14,499 nt of DNA from contig CACZRQ010000248.1 of the NCBI GenBank assembly GCA_902783615.1, positions 1-14,499 on the forward strand, read 5' to 3'. Every line of letters begins with the position of its first letter. Positions within the stretch are counted from its first letter, which is position 1. Shown here piece after piece: positions 1-6,562 of this stretch. A program made the position numbers and the translations under genes. Below the pieces are notes generated by a model that was not told where the DNA came from, made no database searches, and was given only the letters and a program-made list of their open reading frames with translations. The stretch comes from an uncultured Bacteroidales bacterium (GTDB taxonomy: Bacteria > Bacteroidota > Bacteroidia > Bacteroidales > Bacteroidaceae).

Positions 1-20
1 ACAGTAAATAATGTGTCCAT
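1..20 (-). CDS. 5' end of an unidentified gene (partial)
   Basis: Only the first codons are inside the window: ATG at 20-18 followed by codons for M-D-T-L-F-T, open to the window edge. It starts 28 nt beyond the TAA stop of the polyphosphate polymerase-domain gene, on the same strand. In many bacteria a VTC-domain gene is followed by a DUF4956 membrane protein gene. That is a guess from context here, because six residues cannot identify a family. Confidence 0.35.
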
Positions 21-48
21 AATAATTGATATTTTATAATTGATGATA

Positions 49-792
49 TTAGTTTAATAGGATTCTGCGGATGTCGTTCAGCTTGGGTTTGAAGCGATTG
101 GAGGCCAGATGGTCGTTCGACAAGGCAGACCCCATGCAATACTTACTGAAACTGTGTGGATGGATGTGTAGTTGTCGCAACATATCCAAGATGGGTGAAT
201 AGCACATGCCATCACGCTTGAGCTCGATGATAGCCAAGTTACCCATCTCGCAGTCCAGTCCTGTCACCAGGTTGTGAAACTCCAAGCTGGTGTCGATGGT
301 GAGTCTTTCGGTCTTGGCCTTGTTCACCAAGGTGATTCTCTTGAAATGGTTGTTCAGGGCAGGCTGCAGATCATCTGGGGCATAACGCAGATGATCGTGC
401 AGAAACTGCTTTTTCTCGGAATCGTTGATGTTCATGTCTGCCACAGCCATACGCTTTTTCTTGGTACGGTTGTGGTTGTTCTTGGTCTTCACTTCCATGA
501 ATTGCAAACCGGAACTTACATAAGTACGGAAGCGTAACTTCTGACGGCCCGTATGACCGTGCAGATGCTCGCTGTACATGTCGTAGTCTTTGGTGTCGAA
601 ATACGTTGTGTCGTAAGCCAGATTTCTCTCACCGTCAACCTCCTGCATCCAATAGGCATCCTTGGCCATCTGGAGCAGTTGGGTAAGCTTCTGAACCGTT
701 GTCACAAACTTTGTGTCGATACGGTTCATCAGCTTCACCTCGTTCATCTCTGCCAATGTGATTGGCTCATACATTGTAATTACCTCGTTCAT
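49..792 (-). CDS. VTC-domain (polyphosphate polymerase-like) protein
   Basis: A 247-residue protein with the VTC domain, the triphosphate-tunnel fold that in yeast Vtc4 makes polyphosphate from ATP. The tunnel's basic and acidic positions are visible in order: N-R-I-D-T-K-F (R24, K28), K-L-R-F-R (85-89), E-V-K-T-K (E100, K102), T-E-R-L-T-I-D (R163, D167), I-E-L-K (E190, K192) and S-K-Y-C (K217). No membrane segment or signal peptide is seen, so it is likely cytoplasmic or docked to a membrane partner. The ATG at 792 is used; the ATG at 774 (M7) is a real alternative, since a GAGG lies 8 nt before it. A promoter lies about 50 nt upstream and another gene starts 28 nt downstream. Fold assignment is secure; polyphosphate synthesis by this protein is inferred. 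Confidence 0.85.
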   Translation of the reverse strand: MNEVITMYEPITLAEMNEVKLMNRIDTKFVTTVQKLTQLLQMAKDAYWMQEVDGERNLAYDTTYFDTKDYDMYSEHLHGHTGRQKLRFRTYVSSGLQFMEVKTKNNHNRTKKKRMAVADMNINDSEKKQFLHDHLRYAPDDLQPALNNHFKRITLVNKAKTERLTIDTSLEFHNLVTGLDCEMGNLAIIELKRDGMCYSPILDMLRQLHIHPHSFSKYCMGSALSNDHLASNRFKPKLNDIRRILLN

Positions 793-843
793 TATTAACC
801 TTTGTTTTTATTATGAAAAAGAAATGCTGTTTCATTTCTGATG

Positions 844-875
844 CAAAGGTATAACGAACGAAGTATGTGGAAAAA
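844..875 (-). promoter_or_regulatory. Bacteroidetes-type promoter of the VTC-domain gene
   Basis: On the minus strand TACCTTTG (851-844) matches the -7 consensus TAnnTTTG. A T-rich -33 region (TTTTT, 875-871) lies 19 bp upstream. Transcription would start near 840, giving a leader of about 48 nt before the ATG at 792. The -33 is a T-run, not a perfect TTTG, so this element is the less certain one. Confidence 0.6.
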
Positions 876-879
876 TCTA

Positions 880-909
880 TTCAGCGAACGGGCTGATTTG
901 TTCAGTGAA
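880..909. repeat. 21-bp-spaced direct repeat TTCAG(C/T)GAA, possible activator site
   Basis: TTCAGCGAA (880-888) and TTCAGTGAA (901-909) differ at one base and start exactly 21 bp apart, two helical turns. They lie just upstream of the -33 element of the minus-strand VTC-gene promoter, where a transcription activator would bind. One copy reaches to within 3 bp of the ogt stop codon. Role inferred from position and spacing only. Confidence 0.35.
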
Positions 910-911
910 AG

Positions 912-1394
912 CTATTTTTGGTCCCCCTCCATCTGAAGCAGGCGTAGTTTTCGGTCGATGCCTCCCGCATAGCCGGTAAGTGAGCCATTGGAACCAATTA
1001 CTCTGTGACAAGGAATGATGAGCGACAGAGGGTTATGCCCAACAGCCCCTCCTACGGCCTGTGCAGATTTGCATCCTATCTTGCGGGCAATGGTGGCGTA
1101 TGTGGTTGTTTGTCCATAGGGAATCGTCAGCAACACCTGCCATACCCTTTTGCGAAAGTCGCTGCCACGAAGCTTGATGGGCGGCATGAATCCAGGATTC
1201 TTGCCGCTGAAATAGCAGTCAAGCCAACGGCGGGCCTCGGTAAAAACTGGCAAGTATGGTGATGCTTCATGCTCTGTTGCAAGCACATCGCCAAAGTATT
1301 TCTGCCCATCGAACCAGAGTCCGATGAGTGCCTTGCCATCCGATGCCATCATGATGCCACCCAGTGGCGATTGGTATTGCGCAGTATAGTCCAT
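912..1394 (-). CDS. ogt: Methylated-DNA--[protein]-cysteine S-methyltransferase (Ogt/MGMT)
   Basis: A suicide DNA-repair protein that moves the methyl or alkyl group from O6-alkylguanine (and O4-alkylthymine) to its own cysteine. The active-site motif I-P-C-H-R-V has the acceptor Cys129. Before it are the winged-helix recognition segment around F-R-K-R-V-W-Q-V-L and I-P-Y-G-Q-T-T-T-Y, then A-V-G-G-A-V-G-H-N-P. At 160 residues it is a normal-length single-domain Ogt with no Ada-type N-terminal domain. I place the start at the ATG at 1394 (M-D-Y-T-A-Q-Y-Q-S-P-L-G), typical for the family. The longer frame to 1412 would need a TTG that lies inside a palindrome. The gene has its own promoter and diverges from the esterase at 1558. 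Confidence 0.93.
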   Translation of the reverse strand: MDYTAQYQSPLGGIMMASDGKALIGLWFDGQKYFGDVLATEHEASPYLPVFTEARRWLDCYFSGKNPGFMPPIKLRGSDFRKRVWQVLLTIPYGQTTTYATIARKIGCKSAQAVGGAVGHNPLSLIIPCHRVIGSNGSLTGYAGGIDRKLRLLQMEGDQK

Positions 1395-1405
1395 CTTATC
1401 TATTT

Positions 1406-1418
1406 CGGACAATGTCCG
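1406..1418. promoter_or_regulatory. 13-bp palindrome in the ogt leader
   Basis: CGGACA-A-TGTCCG is a perfect inverted repeat with 6-bp arms and a 1-bp centre. It lies between the predicted ogt transcription start (about 1447) and its ATG (1394). Such a site could be an operator for a dimeric regulator. The regulator is unknown. Confidence 0.3.
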
Positions 1419-1452
1419 TGTATTCTCATTGCTAATTTATTGGTTTGACGTG

Positions 1453-1484
1453 TAAAGATACAATAATTACAGCTCAGATGCAAT
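1453..1484 (-). promoter_or_regulatory. Predicted promoter of ogt
   Basis: On the minus strand ATTG (1484-1481), 20 bp, then TATCTTTA (1460-1453). This resembles the Bacteroidetes -33/-7 pair with the last base of the -7 changed from G to A. The implied leader is about 50 nt and contains the 13-bp palindrome. Confidence 0.5.
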
Positions 1485-1512
1485 AGTATTGCAGGGAAAA
1501 AAGCAAATATCC

Positions 1513-1543
1513 ATTGAGATATTAAGAATTATACATAACTTTG
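1513..1543 (+). promoter_or_regulatory. Predicted promoter of the LpqC-like esterase
   Basis: ATTG (1513-1516), 19 bp, then TAACTTTG (1536-1543), a full match to TAnnTTTG. Transcription would begin around 1548-1550, only about 8-10 nt before the ATG at 1558. This rules out the longer reading frame that opens at 1489, because it would start upstream of the promoter. Confidence 0.65.
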
Positions 1544-1557
1544 TTTCCTGTATAAAA

Positions 1558-2442
1558 ATGAAAGTTATGAAGTTACACCGTTTATATATGATCGTCTTGG
1601 CTGCCAGCATGTGTTTGGCAGGTTATTCACAGACAGCTGAGGTAGTCTTGGACTCCTTGAAGATACAAGGACAGATGCGTCTTTTTTGGATATACAAACC
1701 AGCTGGCATACAAAGGGATGCCCCTTTAGTGTTTGTGCTGCACGGCTATGGCAATCCTGGTGAACAAAAAACCTGGATGGACAAAGCTGCAGATAAATAC
1801 AAATTCGCCATCTGTGTACCGCATGGGTGGAAAGACCCCAAAGGAAAGCCTTCGTGGAATGTGGGCTATCCCTTTCAGGAGGGATGGAAGGTCGATGAAG
1901 TGGCAGGCATGGAACAACTGGCCGAACATGTACAGCAAAAATACGGCTTAAGCCGGGTAAACACGTTCATGACAGGCATGTCGAATGGAGGGGAAATGTG
2001 TTACCTTACAGCTTTCAGCGAACAAAAGACTTTCAAGGCTGTTGCCCCCGTATCCGGTTTAACTATGGAATGGATCTACCGCACGATGGATGCTCCCAAA
2101 CCTATGCCGGTTTTTGAAATACACGGAACGGCAGACCATACATCGGAATGGAATGGCGACTTGACGAACGAGGGCGGTTGGGGAGCTTACATGCCTGTAC
2201 CCATTGCCATTGGCTATTGGGTCGCCAAGAATAAGTGCGAGATAGAGACAACGGAACGTGTGGAAGGACTGAACAAGGAAAATGGTCGGTCTGTCATCAA
2301 GCATAAATATACAGGTGGTCCCACTGGTTGTGAGGTATGGCTGTATGAAGTGGTGAATGGTCCCCACAGTTGGTTCACCGAAGACATCGATACAGGAGAA
2401 GAAATCTGGACTTTCTTCAGCAAATATTTAAATGAACCTTAA
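1558..2442 (+). CDS. Secreted LpqC/PHB depolymerase-type esterase (alpha/beta hydrolase)
   Basis: A 294-residue exported serine hydrolase of the LpqC/polyhydroxybutyrate depolymerase group, which also includes feruloyl and acetyl-xylan esterases. An N-terminal signal peptide (about residues 1-24, ending L-A-G-Y-S) is followed by the oxyanion motif L-H-G-Y-G (61-65), the nucleophile elbow G-M-S-N-G-G (Ser142), H-G-T-A-D (Asp193) and G-P-H-S-W-F (His270), a complete triad. Cys227 and Cys258 could form a disulfide. The substrate cannot be read from sequence; plant cell-wall esters are more likely than PHB given the second esterase nearby. The start is set by the promoter, but M4 (1567) or M11 (1588) could also serve. 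The DMT transporter gene starts 32 nt after its stop. Confidence 0.85.
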   Translation: MKVMKLHRLYMIVLAASMCLAGYSQTAEVVLDSLKIQGQMRLFWIYKPAGIQRDAPLVFVLHGYGNPGEQKTWMDKAADKYKFAICVPHGWKDPKGKPSWNVGYPFQEGWKVDEVAGMEQLAEHVQQKYGLSRVNTFMTGMSNGGEMCYLTAFSEQKTFKAVAPVSGLTMEWIYRTMDAPKPMPVFEIHGTADHTSEWNGDLTNEGGWGAYMPVPIAIGYWVAKNKCEIETTERVEGLNKENGRSVIKHKYTGGPTGCEVWLYEVVNGPHSWFTEDIDTGEEIWTFFSKYLNEP

Positions 2443-2461
2443 TTTTGTGATGTAAAAATTG

Positions 2462-2469
2462 TACCTTTG
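2462..2469 (+). promoter_or_regulatory. -7 promoter element directly before the DMT transporter start
   Basis: TACCTTTG is an exact TAnnTTTG match whose last base is only 5 nt before the ATG at 2475. The transcript would be leaderless or nearly so. The -33 is weak: a TTTG at 2444-2447 is too close (14 bp) and only TTAA-like bases sit at the usual distance. Read-through from the esterase gene could also supply transcript. Confidence 0.5.
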
Positions 2470-2474
2470 CAGCT

Positions 2475-3374
2475 ATGTGGTTGATCTTAGCATTCATCTC
2501 TGCTGCCTTACTGGGCTTATACGACGTTTTCAAGAAGCAGTCGCTCAAGGACAATGCCGTCTTACCGGTATTGTTTCTCAACACCATCTTTTCGTCATTG
2601 GTGTTCCTGCCTTTCATCGTTGTATCATCAACATCACCCCAGCTGCTGCAAAGCACCATCTTTTTTGTGCCCGAAGCAGGATGGGAGGCCCATCGACTCA
2701 TACTGGTAAAGTCGTTCATCGTACTCTCTTCATGGATATTGGGCTATTTCGGTATGAAGCACTTGCCCATCACCATAGTAGGGCCCATCAATGCCACCCG
2801 TCCTGTCATGGTGCTCATAGGTGCCATGTTGCTCTTTGGCGAACGCCTCAACCTCTATCAGTGGATCGGTGTGTCATTAGCCATTATCTCGTTTTTCCTG
2901 CTCAGCAGGTCAGGACGCAAGGAAGGCATCGACTTCAAGCACGACCGCTGGATCTATTGCATCGTTCTGGCAGCAATCATGGGTGCTGTCAGTGGTCTGT
3001 ACGACAAATATCTCATGACACGACTCAATCCCATGCTGGTGCAGTCGTGGTACAACGTCTATCAGGTGGGCATCATGGGTACGGTCATCGCCTTGTTGTG
3101 GTGGCCTAAGCGCAAGAGCACCACACCGTTTCGTTGGAAGTGGACCATCATCTGCATATCGTTGTTCCTGTGCGCAGCCGACTTCGCCTATTTTTATTCC
3201 TTGAGTATGGAGGGTTCTATGATCTCCATTGTCTCGATGGTCAGAAGAAGCAGTGTGGTGGTGTCTTTCCTCTTCGGAGCCCTTGTTTTCCGTGAAAAGA
3301 ACCTGAAGAGTAAAGTCATCGATTTGATTTTGGTGTTGATTGGTATGTTCTTCCTGTATTTAGGATCGAATTAA
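2475..3374 (+). CDS. DMT-superfamily (EamA) transporter
   Basis: A 299-residue, very hydrophobic inner-membrane protein of the drug/metabolite transporter type, about ten membrane segments in two EamA halves (roughly residues 1-138 and 153-298). The halves begin similarly, with G-L-Y-D-V-F-K-K near residue 14 and G-L-Y-D-K-Y-L after residue 170, showing the internal duplication. Typical EamA features include P-I-N-A-T-R-P at the end of the fourth segment, L-F-G-E-R-L in the loop before the fifth and V-F-R-E-K at the matching point of the second half. The cargo is unknown; relatives move amino acids, nucleotides or drugs. This ATG is the only possible start, since a stop codon lies 27 bp upstream in frame. 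It follows the esterase gene closely and may be co-transcribed with it. Confidence 0.85.
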   Translation: MWLILAFISAALLGLYDVFKKQSLKDNAVLPVLFLNTIFSSLVFLPFIVVSSTSPQLLQSTIFFVPEAGWEAHRLILVKSFIVLSSWILGYFGMKHLPITIVGPINATRPVMVLIGAMLLFGERLNLYQWIGVSLAIISFFLLSRSGRKEGIDFKHDRWIYCIVLAAIMGAVSGLYDKYLMTRLNPMLVQSWYNVYQVGIMGTVIALLWWPKRKSTTPFRWKWTIICISLFLCAADFAYFYSLSMEGSMISIVSMVRRSSVVVSFLFGALVFREKNLKSKVIDLILVLIGMFFLYLGSN

Positions 3375-3417
3375 TAATAGATAGGTGGCGCCTCGGATAT
3401 AAAAATGAATAATTCAT

Positions 3418-3448
3418 TTTGTTATTCTCTCAACTTGTACTATCTTTG
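3418..3448 (+). promoter_or_regulatory. Promoter of the CE1 esterase
   Basis: TTTG (3418-3421), 19 bp, then TATCTTTG (3441-3448): a textbook Bacteroidetes promoter. Transcription would start near 3453, giving a leader of about 40 nt before the ATG at 3493, so this gene is probably transcribed separately from the transporter upstream. Confidence 0.75.
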
Positions 3449-3492
3449 CCAATAAGAATGAAAATCTTATCTAATCATTAAAAAACGAAGTT

Positions 3493-4623
3493 ATGAAGAA
3501 ATTGTTATTTTTGGCATTTGCTGCTATGATGGCAGTGGGTGCAAGTGCTCAGGAACTGGCCAACTTTGGTCGTGGCCAGCAGATCGTATCTCCTGAAATC
3601 AAGGGTGATTCAGTAACCTTCCGTCTGAATGCCAACTATGCTACCGTAGTGAACCTCTATGGTAACTGGATGGCCAATTACACAGATGTAGTGCCTCTGA
3701 AGAAGGGTGCCAACGGTATTTGGGAAGTGACCATCGCTGCCCCAGAACCAGAGATTTACACTTACAATTTCATTGTTGACGGTGTAAATGTGAATGACCC
3801 TGTGAATTACATGGTACAGCGTGATGGTACCCGCTACCTGAACATGCTGTTTGTTCCTGGTGAGCGTTCTGCCAATTACAACGAAACGGCTCATCGAGGA
3901 ACAGTCAGTTACAAATGGTATGACAGCAGCATCCTCGGTAGCAACCGTCGTTTGACTGTCTATACCCCATACGGCTATGAAACCAGCAAGAAGAGCTATC
4001 CTGTGCTCTACCTGTTGCATGGTGGTGGCGGTGATGAGGAAGCATGGTCAAGTATGGGTCGTGCCGCTCAGATTATGGACAACCTGATTGAGCAAGGCAA
4101 GGCTGTTCCCATGATTGTGGTAATGCCTAACGGTAACCCAGGTCAGCAGGCTGCGAATACCATGGGATTGCCCGTGAAGAACATCGACACCCGTGCACCC
4201 GAGAATGCCAACCTTTATGTGAAGAGTCTGGTGAACGAAATCATTCCTTTCATCGAGAAAGAATATCGTGCCATTCCCAAGAAGGCATCACGTGCCATCT
4301 CTGGTTTGAGCATGGGTGGTGCACACACATTTGCCGCTACCACACTGTTCCCCAACACGTTCGACTATATCTTGCCGTTGAGTGCAGGCACTCGTGAAAG
4401 CGAACAGCTTGATGCACAGTTGCAAGGCATCAAGAAAGCTGGCTACAAGCTCTATTGGATTGGCTGCGGTACAGCCGACTTCACATACGAAGGCAATCAG
4501 ATTCTTGACCGTGCCTTGACCCGCAATGGCATGGAGCATACTTTCTTTGAGAGTACTGGTGGCCACGAGTGGAAGAACTGGCGCTTGTATTTGAACACCT
4601 TCGCACAGTTGCTGTTCAAGTAA
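3493..4623 (+). CDS. Secreted CE1-family esterase (feruloyl/acetyl-xylan type) with N-terminal E-set domain
   Basis: A 376-residue exported esterase. A signal peptide (1-19, ending G-A-S-A-Q) is followed by an immunoglobulin-like E-set/CBM48-like domain (about 28-122, with V-N-L-Y-G-N-W and Y-T-Y-N-F-I-V-D-G) and an alpha/beta-hydrolase domain of the esterase D/CE1 type (about 135-376). The latter carries Y-L-L-H-G-G-G-G-D-E (173-182), G-L-S-M-G-G (Ser273), G-C-G-T-A-D (Asp329) and G-G-H-E-W (His358), a full triad. Relatives with this layout remove ferulate or acetyl groups from xylan. The lack of a lipobox suggests a soluble periplasmic or secreted enzyme. The gene ends convergently 88 bp from the kinase gene on the other strand. 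Exact substrate is inferred from the family. Confidence 0.88.
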   Translation: MKKLLFLAFAAMMAVGASAQELANFGRGQQIVSPEIKGDSVTFRLNANYATVVNLYGNWMANYTDVVPLKKGANGIWEVTIAAPEPEIYTYNFIVDGVNVNDPVNYMVQRDGTRYLNMLFVPGERSANYNETAHRGTVSYKWYDSSILGSNRRLTVYTPYGYETSKKSYPVLYLLHGGGGDEEAWSSMGRAAQIMDNLIEQGKAVPMIVVMPNGNPGQQAANTMGLPVKNIDTRAPENANLYVKSLVNEIIPFIEKEYRAIPKKASRAISGLSMGGAHTFAATTLFPNTFDYILPLSAGTRESEQLDAQLQGIKKAGYKLYWIGCGTADFTYEGNQILDRALTRNGMEHTFFESTGGHEWKNWRLYLNTFAQLLFK

Positions 4624-4631
4624 GAACACAG

Positions 4632-4687
4632 AAAAAAATCTTACGCCAGAAGAAGCTAATTCTAAAGTCAACTTCTTCTGGCGTAAG
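4632..4687 (-). terminator. Intrinsic terminator with 16-bp perfect stem, end of the dehydrogenase-TRAP operon
   Basis: CTTACGCCAGAAGAAG (4640-4655) and its exact reverse complement (4672-4687) enclose a 16-nt loop. Read on the minus strand the stem is followed by A and then seven T (4638-4632), the layout of a strong rho-independent terminator about 25 nt after the kinase stop codon. On the plus strand no T-run follows, so it may stop the CE1 transcript only weakly. Confidence 0.85.
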
Positions 4688-4711
4688 GCATTCAAGGCTT
4701 GTATGTGACAC

Positions 4712-5575
4712 TTATATTATGTCACGAAGTTCGTCCTCTAAACGTGCTTTCACAAATGCCAGTAGGGCAGGATTCTCACTGGAGTGAAGGTAGAAAGAAC
4801 GCACCATGTCGAGAGCGGCATAAGGACGTAACTCTTTGTTCAAAGCCTCTACATTGGTGTTGCCTGTGTAGGCTTTGGCAAATTCACGCCAGAAATCCAG
4901 CATCTGTTCGCGGCTCATGTGGGTAAGGTTCTGCACGGTAGGAAGAACACTGTCTTCCACCATCATTTTATATAAATGGGCTAAGTCCATGATGTAATGG
5001 CCTTGTGACAACCAACCCAAATCTATCCAATAGTGCTGGCCATTGGCCACGATGATATTGCCTGGTTGGAAATCACCATGCAAGCAGTTTTTGCTTTCCG
5101 GCAACGACTCTGCTACTTCTGTCAGTAGTTTCCTCTGAGTTTCAGACACGATGGGAGATGTTTCTATTGCCTTCAGCAACAGCTGTTTCATGGGTACCAC
5201 ATAGTCGTTTTCCTCAATGATTGTTTGATGCAGTTCTTTCCCCAACTGTGCCATTTTGGTGGCATATTCCGCAATATGGTCAGGATGGTCAGCACAAAGT
5301 CTGGCAAACGACTTTTTCCCTTCAATCTTTTCACACAGATAGCCGTGGTCATTACCATCCCTCACCATTTCATACATCTTGGGTGTAGGCAATCCCGTTT
5401 TGAAAGCTGTTTGCGCGGCATAGAATTCTTGCTCCACCTTCTCAGCAGAGCCCATGTCGGTTCTCACTATTTTCAACAACATGCCAGGGTGAGCGGAAGA
5501 GACGAAAGCCTGACCGTTATAGCCTTCGCCCACCTGCCTCCATTCACTGAGGTCTATTTGCGGATAATTCGTCAT
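4712..5575 (-). CDS. APH-family phosphotransferase (kinase-like fold), substrate unknown
   Basis: A 287-residue cytoplasmic protein of the aminoglycoside phosphotransferase/choline kinase fold (PF01636). A glycine-rich nucleotide loop (G-E-G-Y-N-G-Q-A-F, 17-25) and a candidate ATP lysine (K35) precede the catalytic loop H-G-D-F-Q-P-G-N (166-173; Asp168 base, Asn173) and the metal-binding I-D-L-G (Asp185). All key residues for small-molecule phosphorylation are present. It is the last gene of the operon, 34 nt after the symporter gene and just before a strong terminator. Despite the family name there is no reason to call it a resistance gene; a role on the metabolite handled by the operon is possible but unproven. 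It resembles the Fibrobacter-type APH-like group often annotated TIGR02172, a memory-based assignment. Confidence 0.8.
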   Translation of the reverse strand: MTNYPQIDLSEWRQVGEGYNGQAFVSSAHPGMLLKIVRTDMGSAEKVEQEFYAAQTAFKTGLPTPKMYEMVRDGNDHGYLCEKIEGKKSFARLCADHPDHIAEYATKMAQLGKELHQTIIEENDYVVPMKQLLLKAIETSPIVSETQRKLLTEVAESLPESKNCLHGDFQPGNIIVANGQHYWIDLGWLSQGHYIMDLAHLYKMMVEDSVLPTVQNLTHMSREQMLDFWREFAKAYTGNTNVEALNKELRPYAALDMVRSFYLHSSENPALLAFVKARLEDELRDII

Positions 5576-5609
5576 TTGTAATATTGCGTTTTAAGTTCAG
5601 AAACAACAG

Positions 5610-6536
5610 TCAGGTACTGGATTGTGCATAAAGCTTCGCCATCAAGGCACCGCTGATGTTGTGCCATACACTAAACACTGCACCGGGGATGGTGGCGAGG
5701 GGATAGGCTGCAAAATGAAGGACGGCCAAAGAAGAGGCAAGGCCAGAGTTCTGCATGCCCACCTCGATGGACACAGCCACACTCTTCTCTCTCTTCAGAT
5801 GGAGCAGATGGCCAATGAAATAGCCTACTGCATAGCCGCTGAGATTGTGAAGCATCACCACCAATACGATCAATATGCCACCTGCCAACAGCTTATCGGC
5901 ATTGTGCGACACCACGATTCCCACTACCATCATGATCATCAGGGTGGAGAAAGCTGGCAGGTAAGTCACCAGCTTTTCCGTAAGCTTAGGGATATATCGC
6001 TGGCAAAGCAGACCTCCCACAATGGGCGCAATCACCACATAGAGAATGCTCTTGAGCATACCAATGGTATCGACATCTACCATCGTGCCTGCCAACAGCC
6101 ACACTAACAGCGGAGTGAGCACAGGAGCCAACACGGTGGAAGTAGCCGTCATACCCACAGACAAAGCCAAGTCGCCCTTGGCGAGATAGGTGATGACGTT
6201 GGAGGAAGTGCCACCCGGACAGCATCCCACCAAGATGACACCCAGTGCCAATTCCTCAGGTAAAGCAAAGACTTTGGCCAATACCCAAGCTAAGAAGGGC
6301 ATAACGGTGAATTGAGCCAGACATCCCACCAGTACATCTTTCGGGCGACTGAACACAATGCGGAAGTCGCGAGCCGATAAGGTGAGTCCCATGCCAAACA
6401 TAATCAGTCCCAAGATGGGGTTGATGTACCAGGTGTCAATGTGCACAAATGTGTCGGGCACCACCAGTGCGGTGAAGGCCACTATCAGCACCAATGCTGC
6501 CATCCATCGTGATATAAAACTGCAAACTTGCTTCAT
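5610..6536 (-). CDS. BASS-family sodium symporter (bile acid:Na+ symporter-like)
   Basis: A 308-residue inner-membrane protein with about nine or ten helices. Sodium-site residues known from the bacterial ASBT structures can be matched: L-A-Q-F-T-V-M-P (Gln75), P-G-G-T-S-S-N-V (Ser112, Asn113), T-A-T-S-T-V (Ser133) and I-E-V-G-M-Q-N-S-G (Glu258, Gln262, Asn263). Bacterial members carry organic anions such as pantothenate, pyruvate-like acids or sulfonates; bile acid is only the name-giving substrate. The start is the ATG at 6536; the longer frame to 6554 relies on a TTG. It follows dctP by 26 nt in the same operon, so the transported anion may be related to the TRAP substrate or a product of it. 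Confidence 0.87.
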   Translation of the reverse strand: MKQVCSFISRWMAALVLIVAFTALVVPDTFVHIDTWYINPILGLIMFGMGLTLSARDFRIVFSRPKDVLVGCLAQFTVMPFLAWVLAKVFALPEELALGVILVGCCPGGTSSNVITYLAKGDLALSVGMTATSTVLAPVLTPLLVWLLAGTMVDVDTIGMLKSILYVVIAPIVGGLLCQRYIPKLTEKLVTYLPAFSTLMIMMVVGIVVSHNADKLLAGGILIVLVVMLHNLSGYAVGYFIGHLLHLKREKSVAVSIEVGMQNSGLASSLAVLHFAAYPLATIPGAVFSVWHNISGALMAKLYAQSST

Positions 6537-6562
6537 ATATTTCCTTTTTACCAATTAACATA

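Noticed and set aside
1395..1412. Longer ogt start at a TTG (also TTG starts for the BASS gene at 6554 and dctQ at 9374)
   Set aside because: Each has an ATG a few codons downstream that fits the family N-terminus. For dctQ the ATG also gives the ATGA overlap, and for ogt the TTG lies inside a palindrome.
1603..1617. Lipobox-like A-S-M-C in the LpqC-type esterase signal peptide
   Set aside because: Met at the -1 position does not fit a lipobox; L-A-G-Y-S before Q looks like an ordinary signal peptidase I site.
2459..3109. A 216-codon plus-strand frame overlapping the EamA gene in another phase
   Set aside because: It has no family-like motifs and is Cys/His/Arg-rich like a frame shadow. The EamA frame has clear membrane segments and an internal duplication.
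3381..3394. GC-rich GGTGGCGCCTC after the EamA gene as a terminator
   Set aside because: The self-pairing is short and overlapping with no loop, and no T-run follows.
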